A stretch of 64,000 bases of DNA from Acidobacteriota bacterium (GTDB lineage: Bacteria; Acidobacteriota; Terriglobia; Terriglobales; Acidobacteriaceae): positions 1-64,000 of the forward strand of contig JAJYSV010000011.1 in NCBI GenBank assembly GCA_021793405.1. Direction: 5' to 3'. The position numbers were made by a program, and so were the translations under genes. Below are positions 35,159-44,569 of this stretch, in pieces (the first letter of the stretch is position 1; every line of letters starts with the position of its first letter). The notes below the pieces were generated by a model. It searched no databases. It had not been told where the DNA came from and saw only the letters and a list, made by a program, of their open reading frames with translations.

Positions 35159-37696
35159 ATGAATGTAGTTGAACGCATCTTTTCACCGACCAGAAACCGT
35201 CGGCTGAATGAGCTGATCGGCCTGCTTCTGCTGGCCTGTGCCCTCCTCTTGCTCCTCGCGCTCGCGTCCTACACCCCGCTGGATCCTTCGCTGGACACCG
35301 CCGGAGGCTATCTGGCAGGGCGTCCGGCCCATAACTGGGTGGGCCTGCTGGGCGCTGGACTGAGCGACCTCCTGCTGCAAACAGAAGGCGTAGCTGCGTT
35401 TCTGGTGCCGCTGCTGGTGGTTGGGTGGGGTTGGCTCTGGCTGCGCTCGCGACCTGCCGGTTCGCCCCTTTCCAAGTTGATCGGCGCTCTCCTGTGCCTG
35501 ATCTTCGTACCAGCACTGACGGGATTGTTACCGGGGAACTTACATTGGATGCATATCATTCCAATTGAAGGACTTACAGGCCGAGCCATCGCCGATCTGC
35601 TGGTGCATTATCTGAACTATCCGGGCGCGTGCGTCCTGTCGATGGCCCTGGTGGCAGCGGCGCTCTATTTGACCACGACCTTCAGCGTTGGCAGCCTGCG
35701 CCAGTGGCTTACGATGCGGTTCGCGTTTCTGGCCGCGTGGCGGGACCGCTGGAACAATGCCCGTGCCCGACGAGCGGAGCGCAAAGCTGCTCGAATCGCA
35801 GCTCGCGCCCTGGCGAAGGAAGAAGCCGCACTGGCGAATCATCCAGAGAACGATCCGCGCATTTTTGAGGACACTCGCAAAGACTCAGTGCCGACCCGGG
35901 TCCGGAAGCGTCCTGACTTCTGGGAGGAGCCGGTTCCCGCCCCGCCGCCGCAGCAACTGATGCGCGGTGTCCCCATTCAGGACGAGGCTGATGACGAGAT
36001 GAATGCTGGATACGAAGAGGATATCGCGTGCTCGGGAGTATCCGCACCCCGGCAAAACTTCGCCCGAAACCCGGATGACATAGACTTTCCCCGTCCCGTT
36101 ACTTCTCTCCGGGAGCTACAACCCGCGGCTGGACATGCATCTGGTGAGCCGGCATCGCTGCGGGTCGAGATTGGCACCCGCGCCGATGCCGAGGTCAAAC
36201 CGGTTACGGTGACTGCCAAAGCCGTCGAGGGTTACCGCCTGCCGCCCAGCACGCTGCTGCATCGCAGCGACGAAAAACAGGTCGTTCGCGAAGACGATCT
36301 ACTGAAAGAAGCGCGCGTTCTGGTAGAAAAGTACGCCGAATTCGACGTCCATGGACAGGTCGTCCAGATCAATCCCGGACCAGTGGTGACCACGTTTGAG
36401 TTTCGTCCCGATGCCGGGGTGAAATATAGCCGCGTGGTGGGCCTGCAAGACGATCTGTGCCTGGCTATGCGGGCCGAGAGCATCCTGATCGAGCGCATGG
36501 CGGGTAAGAGCACGGTGGGGCTGCAGGTGCCGAATGCCGAGCGCGAAACCATCTGGCTGCGCGACATGATTGAAGCCGACAGCTTCCTGCACAGCAAATC
36601 CAGGTTGACGCTGGCCATGGGAAAAGACATCAATGGCCGTATCATCCACGCCGACCTGACCACCATGCCGCACGTGCTGATTGCCGGGTCCACAGGCAGC
36701 GGCAAATCGGTGGCCATCAACGCCATGATCATGTCGGTCTTGTTCAAGGCCACTCCAGAGCAGGTTCGCCTGATTCTCGTCGACCCGAAGCGTGTGGAAT
36801 TGGGCATGTATGAAGGCGTGCCGCACCTGTTCACGCCGATCATCACGGAGCCGAAACTAGCGGCCAACGCGCTGCGCAACGCGGTGCGGGAGATGGAGCG
36901 GCGGCTGAAGCTGCTGGCCTCGCGCAGCGTTCGCAACCTGGAGCAATACAACAAGCTGTTCGAGAGTACGCCCAGCCTGTTCGAGGACGACAATCCGGAC
37001 GAGAAGCCGCTGCCGCTGATCGTCATCATCATCGACGAACTGGCGGATCTAATGATGCTCGACCGCGCCAACGTGGAAGAATCCATCACCCGCCTGGCGC
37101 AGATGGCGCGGGCTGTCGGGATTCATCTGGTGCTGGCCACGCAACGCCCATCCGTCGACGTGATTACCGGCCTGATCAAGGCCAATGTACCGACGCGCAT
37201 GTCCTTCCGCCTGGCCACCAAGGTGGACTCGCGCACCATTCTCGACTCCAACGGAGCCGAATCTCTGCTGGGACGCGGCGACATGCTCTTTCTGGCGCCT
37301 GGCACGGCACGGCTGCAGCGGCTCCACGCGCCGTTCGTGACGGAGAAGGAAATCACAGCCGTCGTCGACTTCTGGAAAACGCAGGGCACGGCGGATTATG
37401 TCGAGGGGTTCCTGGAAGCTCCACATGACGACAAGAGCCGCGATGGCGCTGAGGGCGGGGGAAATGTCGAGGAGAACGATGAGTTGTTTGAGGATGCGGT
37501 TCGCCTGGTGTTGGAGTTCGGGAAGGCGTCCACATCCCTGTTGCAGCGCCGCATGCGCATCGGGTATGGCCGTGCGGCGCACCTGATTGACCTGATGGAA
37601 CGCGATGGCATCGTCGGGCCTGCCGACGGCTCGCGTCCACGCGAGATTCTGAAGCCCGCCGGTTGGCTGCAAGAGGTTGAGCAGTCGATTCGCTAA
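35159..37696 (+). CDS. ftsK: DNA translocase FtsK/SpoIIIE
   Basis: The protein has 845 residues from ATG 35159. Four N-terminal membrane segments (e.g. LIGLLLLACALLLLLALASY) anchor it at the septum. A ~200-residue charged linker follows. The motor has the alpha domain (LLKEARVLVEKYAEFDVHGQ), Walker A GSTGSGKSVAINAM (~513-520) and Walker B LIVIIIDELADLMM. The C-terminal winged-helix gamma domain (LLQRRMRIGYGRAAHLIDLM) reads KOPS-type polarity sequences. It pumps chromosome DNA during division and helps dimer resolution. It is monocistronic and ends at a strong bidirectional terminator. Confidence 0.96.
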   Translation: MNVVERIFSPTRNRRLNELIGLLLLACALLLLLALASYTPLDPSLDTAGGYLAGRPAHNWVGLLGAGLSDLLLQTEGVAAFLVPLLVVGWGWLWLRSRPAGSPLSKLIGALLCLIFVPALTGLLPGNLHWMHIIPIEGLTGRAIADLLVHYLNYPGACVLSMALVAAALYLTTTFSVGSLRQWLTMRFAFLAAWRDRWNNARARRAERKAARIAARALAKEEAALANHPENDPRIFEDTRKDSVPTRVRKRPDFWEEPVPAPPPQQLMRGVPIQDEADDEMNAGYEEDIACSGVSAPRQNFARNPDDIDFPRPVTSLRELQPAAGHASGEPASLRVEIGTRADAEVKPVTVTAKAVEGYRLPPSTLLHRSDEKQVVREDDLLKEARVLVEKYAEFDVHGQVVQINPGPVVTTFEFRPDAGVKYSRVVGLQDDLCLAMRAESILIERMAGKSTVGLQVPNAERETIWLRDMIEADSFLHSKSRLTLAMGKDINGRIIHADLTTMPHVLIAGSTGSGKSVAINAMIMSVLFKATPEQVRLILVDPKRVELGMYEGVPHLFTPIITEPKLAANALRNAVREMERRLKLLASRSVRNLEQYNKLFESTPSLFEDDNPDEKPLPLIVIIIDELADLMMLDRANVEESITRLAQMARAVGIHLVLATQRPSVDVITGLIKANVPTRMSFRLATKVDSRTILDSNGAESLLGRGDMLFLAPGTARLQRLHAPFVTEKEITAVVDFWKTQGTADYVEGFLEAPHDDKSRDGAEGGGNVEENDELFEDAVRLVLEFGKASTSLLQRRMRIGYGRAAHLIDLMERDGIVGPADGSRPREILKPAGWLQEVEQSIR

Positions 37697-37759
37697 AGGC
37701 TAAGGCCGACGCTTATCTGCCTAATCCTGCGATCCTTTGGGACATGGCATTGAAATTAC

Positions 37760-37801
37760 AAGTGAAAAGGGCAGGCCCGCGAGGGCCTGCCCTTTTCACT
37801 T
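37760..37801. terminator. Bidirectional transcription terminator, 19-bp perfect stem
   Basis: Arms 37760-37778 (AAGTGAAAAGGGCAGGCCC) and 37783-37801 are exact complements around a GCGA loop, a GNRA tetraloop. The stem has A-rich and T-rich flanks on both sides. It lies between the convergent ftsK and Ysc84 genes and can serve both strands. Confidence 0.9.
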
Positions 37802-37816
37802 GGGATGGACGGCGTT

Positions 37817-38503
37817 TTACTGCGCCGACCTAAAGTATTTCGCCACAGTGCGTACAAAGGGCCGCGCCGCAATGGGCGTGACTTTGTTGCCTTCCAGAAT
37901 GGTTGCAAAGGGCACGTCGGAGCCGTAAAACGTGCGGGTGTCCTCTGTATTCTGGTTGACCACTGTACCGTTCAAGTCGACGCCGGCGAAGAGCCCCTGA
38001 CTACGCGAATAGGTCAGCAACTCGGACTTCAAGGTCAAGTTCGTTGCCGCACCCGCATTGCGTCCCACCGGTCCGGCGGAAGCAGCGGCATCGCCGCCAA
38101 TCTTAAACTTGCTCTTCAGCAGGTCCTGCATACCGCGTTGGTTTACCGCGATGAGCACCAAATCGGTCGCCTGACCGCCAATCTGAAACCCGAAGCTGCC
38201 GCCCGCCATTTGGATGAACGCAGGAGCGCTCCAGCCGTGTGAAGTTCTGCAGGTAACAACCCCCTGACCATAACTGCCGCCGACCACGAATGCGGCCTTT
38301 TTGTAACTCGGCACGACGGCCACGCAGGTTGCATTGGACAGGATACTGGTGGGAATCGACTTATCGGGAGTCGCCTCGATTTCAGTGATGACCCGCGAGG
38401 CAGCATTCAAGCGGTCTACCAGTTTTGCACGATCGTTTGCAGCAAACCCTTGCGAACCCACTAGAGTTACGGCACAAATCCCCAAAATAAATTTTTTCAT
38501 CAT
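37817..38503 (-). CDS. Ysc84/SYLF-domain lipid-binding protein
   Basis: The protein has 228 residues with signal peptide MKKFILGICAVTLVGSQGFA. The SYLF domain fills ~40-225: RVITEIEATPDKSIPTSILS, AVVPSYKKAAFVVGGSYGQG, GWSAPAFIQMAGGSFGFQIG, AGAATNLTLKSELLTYSRSQ and GLFAGVDLNGTVV. In eukaryotes this domain binds phosphoinositides; in bacteria it is an exported, probably membrane-associated protein of unknown function. It is monocistronic, with the perfect hairpin at its 3' end. Confidence 0.9.
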   Translation of the reverse strand: MMKKFILGICAVTLVGSQGFAANDRAKLVDRLNAASRVITEIEATPDKSIPTSILSNATCVAVVPSYKKAAFVVGGSYGQGVVTCRTSHGWSAPAFIQMAGGSFGFQIGGQATDLVLIAVNQRGMQDLLKSKFKIGGDAAASAGPVGRNAGAATNLTLKSELLTYSRSQGLFAGVDLNGTVVNQNTEDTRTFYGSDVPFATILEGNKVTPIAARPFVRTVAKYFRSAQ

Positions 38504-38861
38504 AAAGTTATGTCAAGCCTTTCTTGCTCGCATGTTTTGAAATATCCACGATATCAATGGCGGTTTCACGCAATCATTGCCGACGCCAATGATTCCAGTG
38601 TACTAGGATGCCAGAAAAGCGAATTCGAGTTGATAAAAAATCGGCTCAGGGGAAAAAAAGGGGCTGCAATCGGCGGTTTCGCGCCCATTGCAGCCCTGGA
38701 TTCTCCCAAATCCAAGATCGTTAGGGTTATTAGAACCCGGAAAAGCGGATCGGGAAAGAGTACCGATGTCCCCCGCCTTCTGTAACGGTACCTAGGTGTT
38801 GGAACCGGTTGAAAACGTGACGCATATCTGGCCGAGGCTGGCAGGAGCAGCAGAATGCCGT
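38504..38861. other. Spacer between the Ysc84 and LuxR-type genes
   Basis: This 358-bp stretch holds no supportable gene. The only clear structure is the terminator of the LuxR-type gene at 38652-38696. The rest would carry the promoter of the Ysc84 gene, which is not obvious by eye. Confidence 0.5.
38652..38696 (-). terminator. Rho-independent terminator of the LuxR-type gene
   Basis: On the minus strand the arms GGGCTGCAAT (38696-38687) and ATTGCAGCCC (38670-38661) form a perfect 10-bp stem, followed at once by CCTTTTTTT (38660-38652). It lies ~165 bp after the stop of the LuxR-type regulator. Confidence 0.75.
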
Positions 38862-39587
38862 CTATAGACCTTGCGCCCGCACCGAGAGTGCGATGCGGTT
38901 CGTGACGCCCATCTTCCTCATCAGCTTGGTGACATAGGATTTCACGGTGCGCTCTTCAATCTTTAAGTTGCGGGCGATCTCCCGGTTGGATTGCCCGTCG
39001 AGCAACAAATTCAGTACCTGCTGCTCTCGGTCAGTAAAGCTGACGCGAGCGACGGGGCCATGCCCCTCGGAATCGCGGCCGGCGAGCAGTCGCTGTATCA
39101 GCTCTGCCTGAATGCGGCGTGGCGCCCATATCGAGCCGGAGGCGACCATATGGAGAGCTTTTTCAAACTCGCGCGGCGAACTGGATTCGTGGAGAAAACC
39201 CTTCGCTCCCATCATCAACACTTTCAGGATGGCCTCTTCCCCCGAGGTATGGGACATTACCAGGACAGGCAGAGCGGGATGGGCAGCGCGAATAGAGCCA
39301 ATCCTCTTGAGTGGATCGGTGACGCCCTGAGTACCCACGAGAACCATGTTGATCGTAGAATCCGACCCTCGGTCGGAGGAAGGCAACGATGAGGCATCCC
39401 CCAACACAATGTCGACGGCTGAATTTTTTTCAAAGATCGCCTGTAAACCGGCAGCCCGCAGAGCATCCAGTCCAATGACATACACGCAAATGCGTGCGGT
39501 TGGAAATCTGGCCACTGCTCGCCGATCCCCATCCCCCCGGGAAGTTGGCGTCACCGCATGCAGTGAGGATGAATTCGACTGGGCCAC
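38862..39587 (-). CDS. LuxR-family response regulator with degenerate receiver
   Basis: The protein has 241 residues starting at GTG 39587. Residues ~32-150 have the fold of a CheY-like receiver, but the acidic pair after strand 1 is missing (ICVYVIGLD). The phospho-acceptor position at the end of strand 3 reads MVLVGTQG instead of an Asp; the lysine of GAKGFLHE is kept. Residues ~178-241 are a LuxR/NarL helix-turn-helix (FTDREQQVLNLLLDGQSNRE...TVKSYVTKLMRKMGVTNRI). Such a protein cannot be switched by normal aspartate phosphorylation and may act constitutively or through ligand or protein contacts. No sensor kinase is nearby. Confidence 0.85.
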   Translation of the reverse strand: MAQSNSSSLHAVTPTSRGDGDRRAVARFPTARICVYVIGLDALRAAGLQAIFEKNSAVDIVLGDASSLPSSDRGSDSTINMVLVGTQGVTDPLKRIGSIRAAHPALPVLVMSHTSGEEAILKVLMMGAKGFLHESSSPREFEKALHMVASGSIWAPRRIQAELIQRLLAGRDSEGHGPVARVSFTDREQQVLNLLLDGQSNREIARNLKIEERTVKSYVTKLMRKMGVTNRIALSVRAQGL

Positions 39588-39638
39588 GATTCGTCGTCTT
39601 TCGTTGCGTTCGGTAAAGAGGGTCGTGCATCGGACAAT

Positions 39639-40193
39639 TTATAGCTTGGGCAGCACGATTCCCTGCTGGTTCTGGTATTTTCCCTTGCGATCTGCATAGC
39701 TGATTTCGCAGATCTCATCCGACTCGAAAAACAATATCTGGCACAAGCCTTCCATGGCATAGATGCGCGCCGGCAGCGGCGTGGTATTGGAAATCTCGAG
39801 GGTCACGAACCCTTCCCACTCCGGTTCAAACGGCGTCACGTTGACGATGATGCCGCAGCGAGCATATGTCGACTTGCCAACGCAGATGGTGAGCACATTG
39901 CGCGGAATCTTGAAATATTCCACCGAGCGCGCCAGCGCGAACGAATTTGGGGGGATCACCACAGAGTCCGCCTGGGTGGTAACAAACGAGCGTTCATCGA
40001 AATTTTTGGGATCGATGACCGTGCTGTTGACATTTGTAAAAATCTTGAATTCGTCGGAAACGCGCAGGTCATATCCATAGGAAGAAAGTCCGTAGGAAAT
40101 GACGCCCTCGCGGACTTGCTTCTCGCTAAATGGCGTAATCATTTGGTTCTTGAGTGCGTTTTCTCGAATCCAGCGATCACTCTTAATCGACAT
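39639..40193 (-). CDS. dcd: dCTP deaminase
   Basis: The enzyme (184 residues; ATG 40193 follows GAGGAGACGG) deaminates dCTP to dUTP, feeding thymidylate synthesis. Family motifs are SDRWIRENA at the start, [35 protein letters not shown] and [20 protein letters not shown], containing the substrate-binding Ser-Arg and the catalytic Glu region ([12 protein letters not shown]). [17 protein letters not shown] closes the trimer. An upstream frame extension lacks similarity and was rejected. The HU-like gene lies divergently 176 bp away. Confidence 0.94.
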   Translation of the reverse strand: MSIKSDRWIRENALKNQMITPFSEKQVREGVISYGLSSYGYDLRVSDEFKIFTNVNSTVIDPKNFDERSFVTTQADSVVIPPNSFALARSVEYFKIPRNVLTICVGKSTYARCGIIVNVTPFEPEWEGFVTLEISNTTPLPARIYAMEGLCQILFFESDEICEISYADRKGKYQNQQGIVLPKL

Positions 40194-40369
40194 CCGTCTC
40201 CTCGTACCGTAGGCTGCATCTTTCGGATTCCCGCGCCGCCGACTGTTGCAAATAGGTTGCTTTAGGCCGAGTGTACGAGAGTGGCGCTCCATTGACAATC
40301 ACGAAAACTCGATCCTAGCATGGGTATACGCGAAGGCGCGTGCATCCAACAGCCGAAGGAGAAACTCAT

Positions 40370-40639
40370 TTGATCAAACAAGATGTGGTGCATAAAGTCG
40401 CGGAGCGGACAGGGTTGCCTCGCGTGAAAGCAGAGGCGGCGGTAGATACCGTCTTCGCAAGTATGAAAAATGCGCTCGCTTCCGGAGATCGCATCGAACT
40501 GCGCGGCTTTGGCGTGTTCAGCGTCAAGCCCAGGAAAACCGGCATTGGACGCAACCCGCGAACGGGCGCCGAAGTTCCAATCGCGCCGGGACGCGCCGTC
40601 CGCTTCAAGCCAGGGAAGGAATTGCATCTGCTCGACTAG
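40370..40639 (+). CDS. HU/IHF-family DNA-binding protein
   Basis: The protein has 89 residues. TTG 40370 was chosen because AAGGAGAA lies just before it; an earlier GTG at 40340 would put that site inside the gene. The HU fold is clear: IKQDVVHKVAERTGLPRVKA, AVDTVFASMKNALASGDRIE, LRGFGVFSVKPRKTGIGRNP and RTGAEVPIAPGRAVRFKPGK. The arm carries the conserved RNPRTG and proline that bend DNA. It may be HU or an IHF-like subunit. A 9-bp stem terminator follows. Confidence 0.92.
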   Translation: MIKQDVVHKVAERTGLPRVKAEAAVDTVFASMKNALASGDRIELRGFGVFSVKPRKTGIGRNPRTGAEVPIAPGRAVRFKPGKELHLLD

Positions 40640-40668
40640 ATCTGGCGACTGGACCCGACGATTGTGTC

Positions 40669-40705
40669 CGCGCGATCGGCATTTTTCGATCGCGCAAGCG
40701 TTTTC
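40669..40705 (+). terminator. Probable terminator after the HU-like gene
   Basis: GCGCGATCG (40670-40678) pairs perfectly with CGATCGCGC (40687-40695) around an 8-base loop. A short T-run (40701-40704) follows. It begins ~30 bp after the HU stop. The rest of the 40640-40968 gap shows no gene; it should contain the promoter for the following plus-strand run. Confidence 0.5.
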
Positions 40706-40968
40706 CGTCCCTGTCGATTTTTGGCGACGTGCGTTTTGCCGGTCCATGCGACGCGAACATTGCGATGCGGCAATGCATACCTTGCAGTGCGCGCTTACTT
40801 GTGTCGTCCAGAATGACGCCCATCCGCTACAATCATGGGCGTGCCCCAGCCGCAACGGAAACCGCAACGGGATCGAAAATCTCAGCCGGCCGTGAGCCGC
40901 GATCGATGCCGGTCGCGCGACGATAGCTCTCGCAGCCGTATGCCGGACTGGCGCATCCGGGGCAAAGC

Positions 40969-42822
40969 ATGAAACTGTTCCTTCGCCTGTTAGCGTACGC
41001 CCGCCCCTACTCGTTGCAGGCGTTCGCTTCGGTCGTGCTCATGGCTACGGTTGGCCTGCTAGACGCCTTCCGGGTATTGCTGATCAAGCCCATCTTCGAC
41101 CAGGTATTGAAACCTTCCGACGTCACCCCGCACTTACCGCTGTTTCACATTGCCGTTGGTCATCGGATTGTGCAGCTCAATCTGGAGCAGCTGGTTCCAG
41201 GACATTTTCACAACGCGTGGACCATGGTTGCCTTCGCCATGGTTGCCTCCACAGCGTTGAAAAGCCTTTGCGATTATCTGGGCACATATTTGTCGAACTT
41301 CGCTGGATACGGAATGATTACCGACCTGCGCAACGACTTGTATGAAAGCATTCTGCGGCGTTCGGTCTCTTTTTTCCAGAAGCACTCGACTGGCACGATC
41401 CTCTCCACCTTGATCAACGATGTGGAGCGGGTGCAGTTTGCCATGTCCACCGTGATGTCGGATTTCCTGCAACAATTTTTTACCTTCCTGTCGCTCATCG
41501 CGGTCGTCATACTGTATGGGGGAGAACTGGCCTGGGTGCTGCTGCTGTTTGTTCCGGTGGTCATGTCCTCGGCGCGGCGCATCGGGCGCAGTGTCCGCAC
41601 AACGACGCGAAGTGGACAGGACAAGCTGGCGGAAATCCAGAATATTCTGCACGAAACGGTCACCGGCAATCGCATCGTCAAGGCCTTCAATATGGAGGTG
41701 TGGGAGCTGGTCAGGTTCCGCACCGCGGCGCGCCGGCTGTTCCACGCCAATCTTCGCTCGGTCAGCGCGCAGGCCATCAGTTCGCCCTTGATGGACTTGA
41801 TCGGCGCCATCGCCATTGCCATGCTGTTGTTGCTGGGCCGCACCCGCATTCAGCAGCACGCCATGACGGAAGGCGCCTTCATTGCCTTTATCTTCGCCTC
41901 GTTCAAACTCTATGATCCGGTGCGGAAGTTCGCGCTTTTCTACAATAATTTTCAGCAGGCATTCGGCGCGTCCTCGTCCATTTTCGATTTTATGGACGCA
42001 CAGGATGACGTGCTCGAAAAGCCGCATGCGGTGCAGCTGAAAACATTTCAACAGGCCGTATGCTTCAACCATGTCAGCTTTGCCTATTCCGATGACGAAG
42101 GTACCAAACAAGTGCTGCACGACATTACCCTGACCGTGAATCAGGGCGAGGTGATTGCGCTGGTGGGACCCAGCGGCGCCGGCAAGACCACCATTGTCAA
42201 CTTGATTCCGCGATTTTTCGACGTATCCAGCGGACAGATCACCATCGACGGCCACGACCTGCGGGACGTCACGCTGCACTCCCTGCGCACCCAAATCGCC
42301 AAGGTGACGCAGGAAACGATTCTGTTCAATGACACGGTGCGGAACAACATCGCGTATGGTCAGCCCGACGTGCCCAAACAACAGATCATCGATGCCGCTA
42401 AAGCGGCGCTGGCACACGATTTTATCGAGCAGATGCCGGAGGGCTATGACACCATCATCGGAGAGAAGGGATTCCGCATGTCGGGCGGGGAACGCCAACG
42501 CCTGGCCATCGCCCGCGCGCTGCTGAAAGATGCTCCCATCCTGATTCTGGATGAGGCCACCTCGGCCCTGGATGCGGAGAGTGAGTCGCTGGTTCAGGCG
42601 GCGTTGGCGAACCTGATGCGTCGCCGCACCGTGTTTGTCATCGCCCATCGCCTCTCTACGGTGAGAAGAGCGAACAGAATCGCGGTCATCGAGGACGGCT
42701 CCATCACCGCCATCGGAACCTACGAGGAGCTACTCATGACGTCTCCAACGTTTCAGAAACTTCATCAACTACAGTTTTTCGATATTTCCGAGGCCGCGGT
42801 GGCCGCGCGGAATCATCGATGA
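40969..42822 (+). CDS. MsbA-like ABC transporter, fused permease-ATPase
   Basis: The protein has 617 residues. Six membrane helices (~15-330) of the exporter type are followed by a nucleotide-binding domain. That domain has Walker A GPSGAGKTTIVNL, Q-loop VTQETILFNDTV, signature MSGGERQRLAIARAL, Walker B PILILDEATSALD and the H-loop IAHRLST. Length and features fit lipid A flippase MsbA, which turns lipid A-core to the outer leaf of the inner membrane. Other lipid or drug exporters cannot be excluded. It heads a plus-strand run; its stop overlaps yicC by 4 nt (ATGA). Confidence 0.85.
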   Translation: MKLFLRLLAYARPYSLQAFASVVLMATVGLLDAFRVLLIKPIFDQVLKPSDVTPHLPLFHIAVGHRIVQLNLEQLVPGHFHNAWTMVAFAMVASTALKSLCDYLGTYLSNFAGYGMITDLRNDLYESILRRSVSFFQKHSTGTILSTLINDVERVQFAMSTVMSDFLQQFFTFLSLIAVVILYGGELAWVLLLFVPVVMSSARRIGRSVRTTTRSGQDKLAEIQNILHETVTGNRIVKAFNMEVWELVRFRTAARRLFHANLRSVSAQAISSPLMDLIGAIAIAMLLLLGRTRIQQHAMTEGAFIAFIFASFKLYDPVRKFALFYNNFQQAFGASSSIFDFMDAQDDVLEKPHAVQLKTFQQAVCFNHVSFAYSDDEGTKQVLHDITLTVNQGEVIALVGPSGAGKTTIVNLIPRFFDVSSGQITIDGHDLRDVTLHSLRTQIAKVTQETILFNDTVRNNIAYGQPDVPKQQIIDAAKAALAHDFIEQMPEGYDTIIGEKGFRMSGGERQRLAIARALLKDAPILILDEATSALDAESESLVQAALANLMRRRTVFVIAHRLSTVRRANRIAVIEDGSITAIGTYEELLMTSPTFQKLHQLQFFDISEAAVAARNHR

Positions 42823-43739
42823 GTGACCTGCCCATCCGCTCCATGACTGGCTTTGCGCGCATTACAGCAACCGCAGTCGCCAACATCGACTTTGTGTTAA
42901 CGGTGAAGAGCGTTAACCACCGCTACCTGGATTTGCAGTTTTTTCTGCCTGGTGGCATGGACGCACTCGAAATGCTGTGGCGCAAAACCATTAAGGAACA
43001 TGTGGTCCGCGGGCATGTCGAAGTGCGTCTGTCGGTGCATCGAGACAACGCGGCGCCAGTGCCTCAATACAATTCTGCCATCATCCAAGCGTACGTGGAT
43101 GCCTTTCGAGCTGCCTCCCGCGAGCATAAGTTGAGGGGAGCGCAGCCGGACTTGAACGCCGCCCTGCGTCTTCCTGGCGTGTGGTCGATGGAAACCGCCC
43201 GTCCCGAGGAAGTAGAGCTGGCTGGCATCGAACTCGCAGCCGCAGCCGCCATGGTGCCAGCCATGGAAAGCTTGAACGCGATGCGCGCGCAGGAAGGCCA
43301 AGCACTGGCTGCGGAACTGGAGCGTACCCTGGGGCGCCTGCGGGAGCACGTGGATGAGCTGGCCAGCTTGCGCGCGGGCATGCAACTGGCACAAACCGAG
43401 CGACTCGAACAGAAAATGCGCGAAATGCTTGGCGACTCGTTCGCTCTGGATCGGGACCGCATCCTGCAGGAGGCCGCTCTGCTGGCCGAGCGCAGCGATG
43501 TGGAAGAAGAACTGGCCCGGCTTCGCGCCCACATCGACCAATTTCTTCGCCTGTTGCAGCAGGGAGGCGAACTGGGAAAGAAGCTCGATTTTCTGCTGCA
43601 GGAAATGACCCGCGAAGCCAACACGACGCTTTCCAAGACCGGAAGCATCGCCACCCGGAGCCTGAACATTACGGAGTTGGGCCTGGCGATGAAGTCGGAA
43701 ATCGAAAAGACACGCGAGCAGGTCCAGAATCTCGAGTAG
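42819..43739 (+). CDS. yicC: YicC-family endoribonuclease
   Basis: The protein has 306 residues. Signatures are IRSMTGFARI at the start and VKSVNHRYLDLQFFLPGGMD. The C-terminal DUF1732 part has ALLAERSDVEEELARLRAHI, GKKLDFLLQEMTREANTTLS and ELGLAMKSEIEKTREQVQNL. YicC proteins form hexamers and cleave certain RNAs; in E. coli the protein is linked to RyhB degradation. It lies between the ABC transporter (4-nt overlap) and gmk, a neighbourhood conserved in many bacteria. Confidence 0.93.
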   Translation: MSDLPIRSMTGFARITATAVANIDFVLTVKSVNHRYLDLQFFLPGGMDALEMLWRKTIKEHVVRGHVEVRLSVHRDNAAPVPQYNSAIIQAYVDAFRAASREHKLRGAQPDLNAALRLPGVWSMETARPEEVELAGIELAAAAAMVPAMESLNAMRAQEGQALAAELERTLGRLREHVDELASLRAGMQLAQTERLEQKMREMLGDSFALDRDRILQEAALLAERSDVEEELARLRAHIDQFLRLLQQGGELGKKLDFLLQEMTREANTTLSKTGSIATRSLNITELGLAMKSEIEKTREQVQNLE

Positions 43740-43784
43740 TCTTGAAACAATCCATTCTGTTGTATCTCAGGAGATTCCCTGCAC

Positions 43785-44492
43785 GTGGCAGGACTTTTAT
43801 TTATTCTTTCCGCGCCCTCCGGTTCGGGAAAATCCACGCTGGTGAGCCAGCTACGTTCCATGGTTCCGAACCTGGATTTCTCTGTGTCCTGGACCACGCG
43901 CGCGCCGCGCGGATCGGAACAGGAAGGCCGCGAATATCACTTCATCCATCGCGAAGAGTTTCAGCGGATGATCGCAGCCAATGATTTTCTAGAACATGCC
44001 GACGTGTTCGGGAACTACTATGGCACAGCCAGGACCAGCCTGGCGCAGGCGGCAGCGCGCGGCAACGATCTGCTGCTCGACATTGACGTGCAGGGTGCGG
44101 CACAGGTGCGGCGAAACATGCCGCAAGCGGTCAGCATCTTTATTCTTCCTCCCAATCCGGATGTCCTGGAACGGCGGCTCCGCAACCGCAGCCGTGCGGA
44201 AGGCGGCGTCGATGAATCCGTCGTCCAGAAACGGCTTGCCACCGCCCGTCAGGAAATAGAAAAGTATCACGAGTATCGCTATGTTCTGGTCAACGATGTT
44301 TTGGAAAGGGCGGCGGAGGAGTTGAGCGCGATCGTACTGGCCGAACGCAGCTACGCCGAAGCAAGGGAGGACGTCGGCCAACCGGAGAACCCGGAATTGC
44401 AACGCGCCAGAACCCTGGCTCGGCAATGCCTGCTGGAAAACTCTGCCGAACGGCTGCAACCAGTTCTGGCGTCTTTCGGTTTCTCCCTGTAA
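43785..44492 (+). CDS. gmk: Guanylate kinase
   Basis: The enzyme has 235 residues from GTG 43785 and phosphorylates GMP to GDP. It shows the P-loop LSAPSGSGKSTLVSQL, the GMP-binding segment SVSWTTRAPRGSEQEGREYHFI, and NYYGTARTSLAQAA. DLLLDIDVQGAAQVRRNM is the Walker B region. The arginine-rich lid is LERRLRNRSRAEGGVDESVV. About 30 residues beyond the usual end (ENPELQRARTLARQCLLENS...) form an extra C-terminal tail. It follows yicC by 45 bp and precedes rpoZ. Confidence 0.95.
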   Translation: MAGLLFILSAPSGSGKSTLVSQLRSMVPNLDFSVSWTTRAPRGSEQEGREYHFIHREEFQRMIAANDFLEHADVFGNYYGTARTSLAQAAARGNDLLLDIDVQGAAQVRRNMPQAVSIFILPPNPDVLERRLRNRSRAEGGVDESVVQKRLATARQEIEKYHEYRYVLVNDVLERAAEELSAIVLAERSYAEAREDVGQPENPELQRARTLARQCLLENSAERLQPVLASFGFSL

Positions 44493-44569
44493 GCTGGACT
44501 TACTCTGCACCTGTCCTAGATTGCATCCGAAGCAGCAGCCGGCTCAGCCGCATTGCAGGAGGTCGCACC

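Noticed and set aside
36232-37089. 285-codon minus-strand open frame
   Set aside because: It is antisense to the ftsK motor domain. The Ser/Arg/Met-rich sequence lacks any fold pattern.
41134-42648. 504-codon minus-strand open frame
   Set aside because: It mirrors the MsbA-like gene in the opposite frame, has no recognisable motif, and is rich in His, Gln and Arg.
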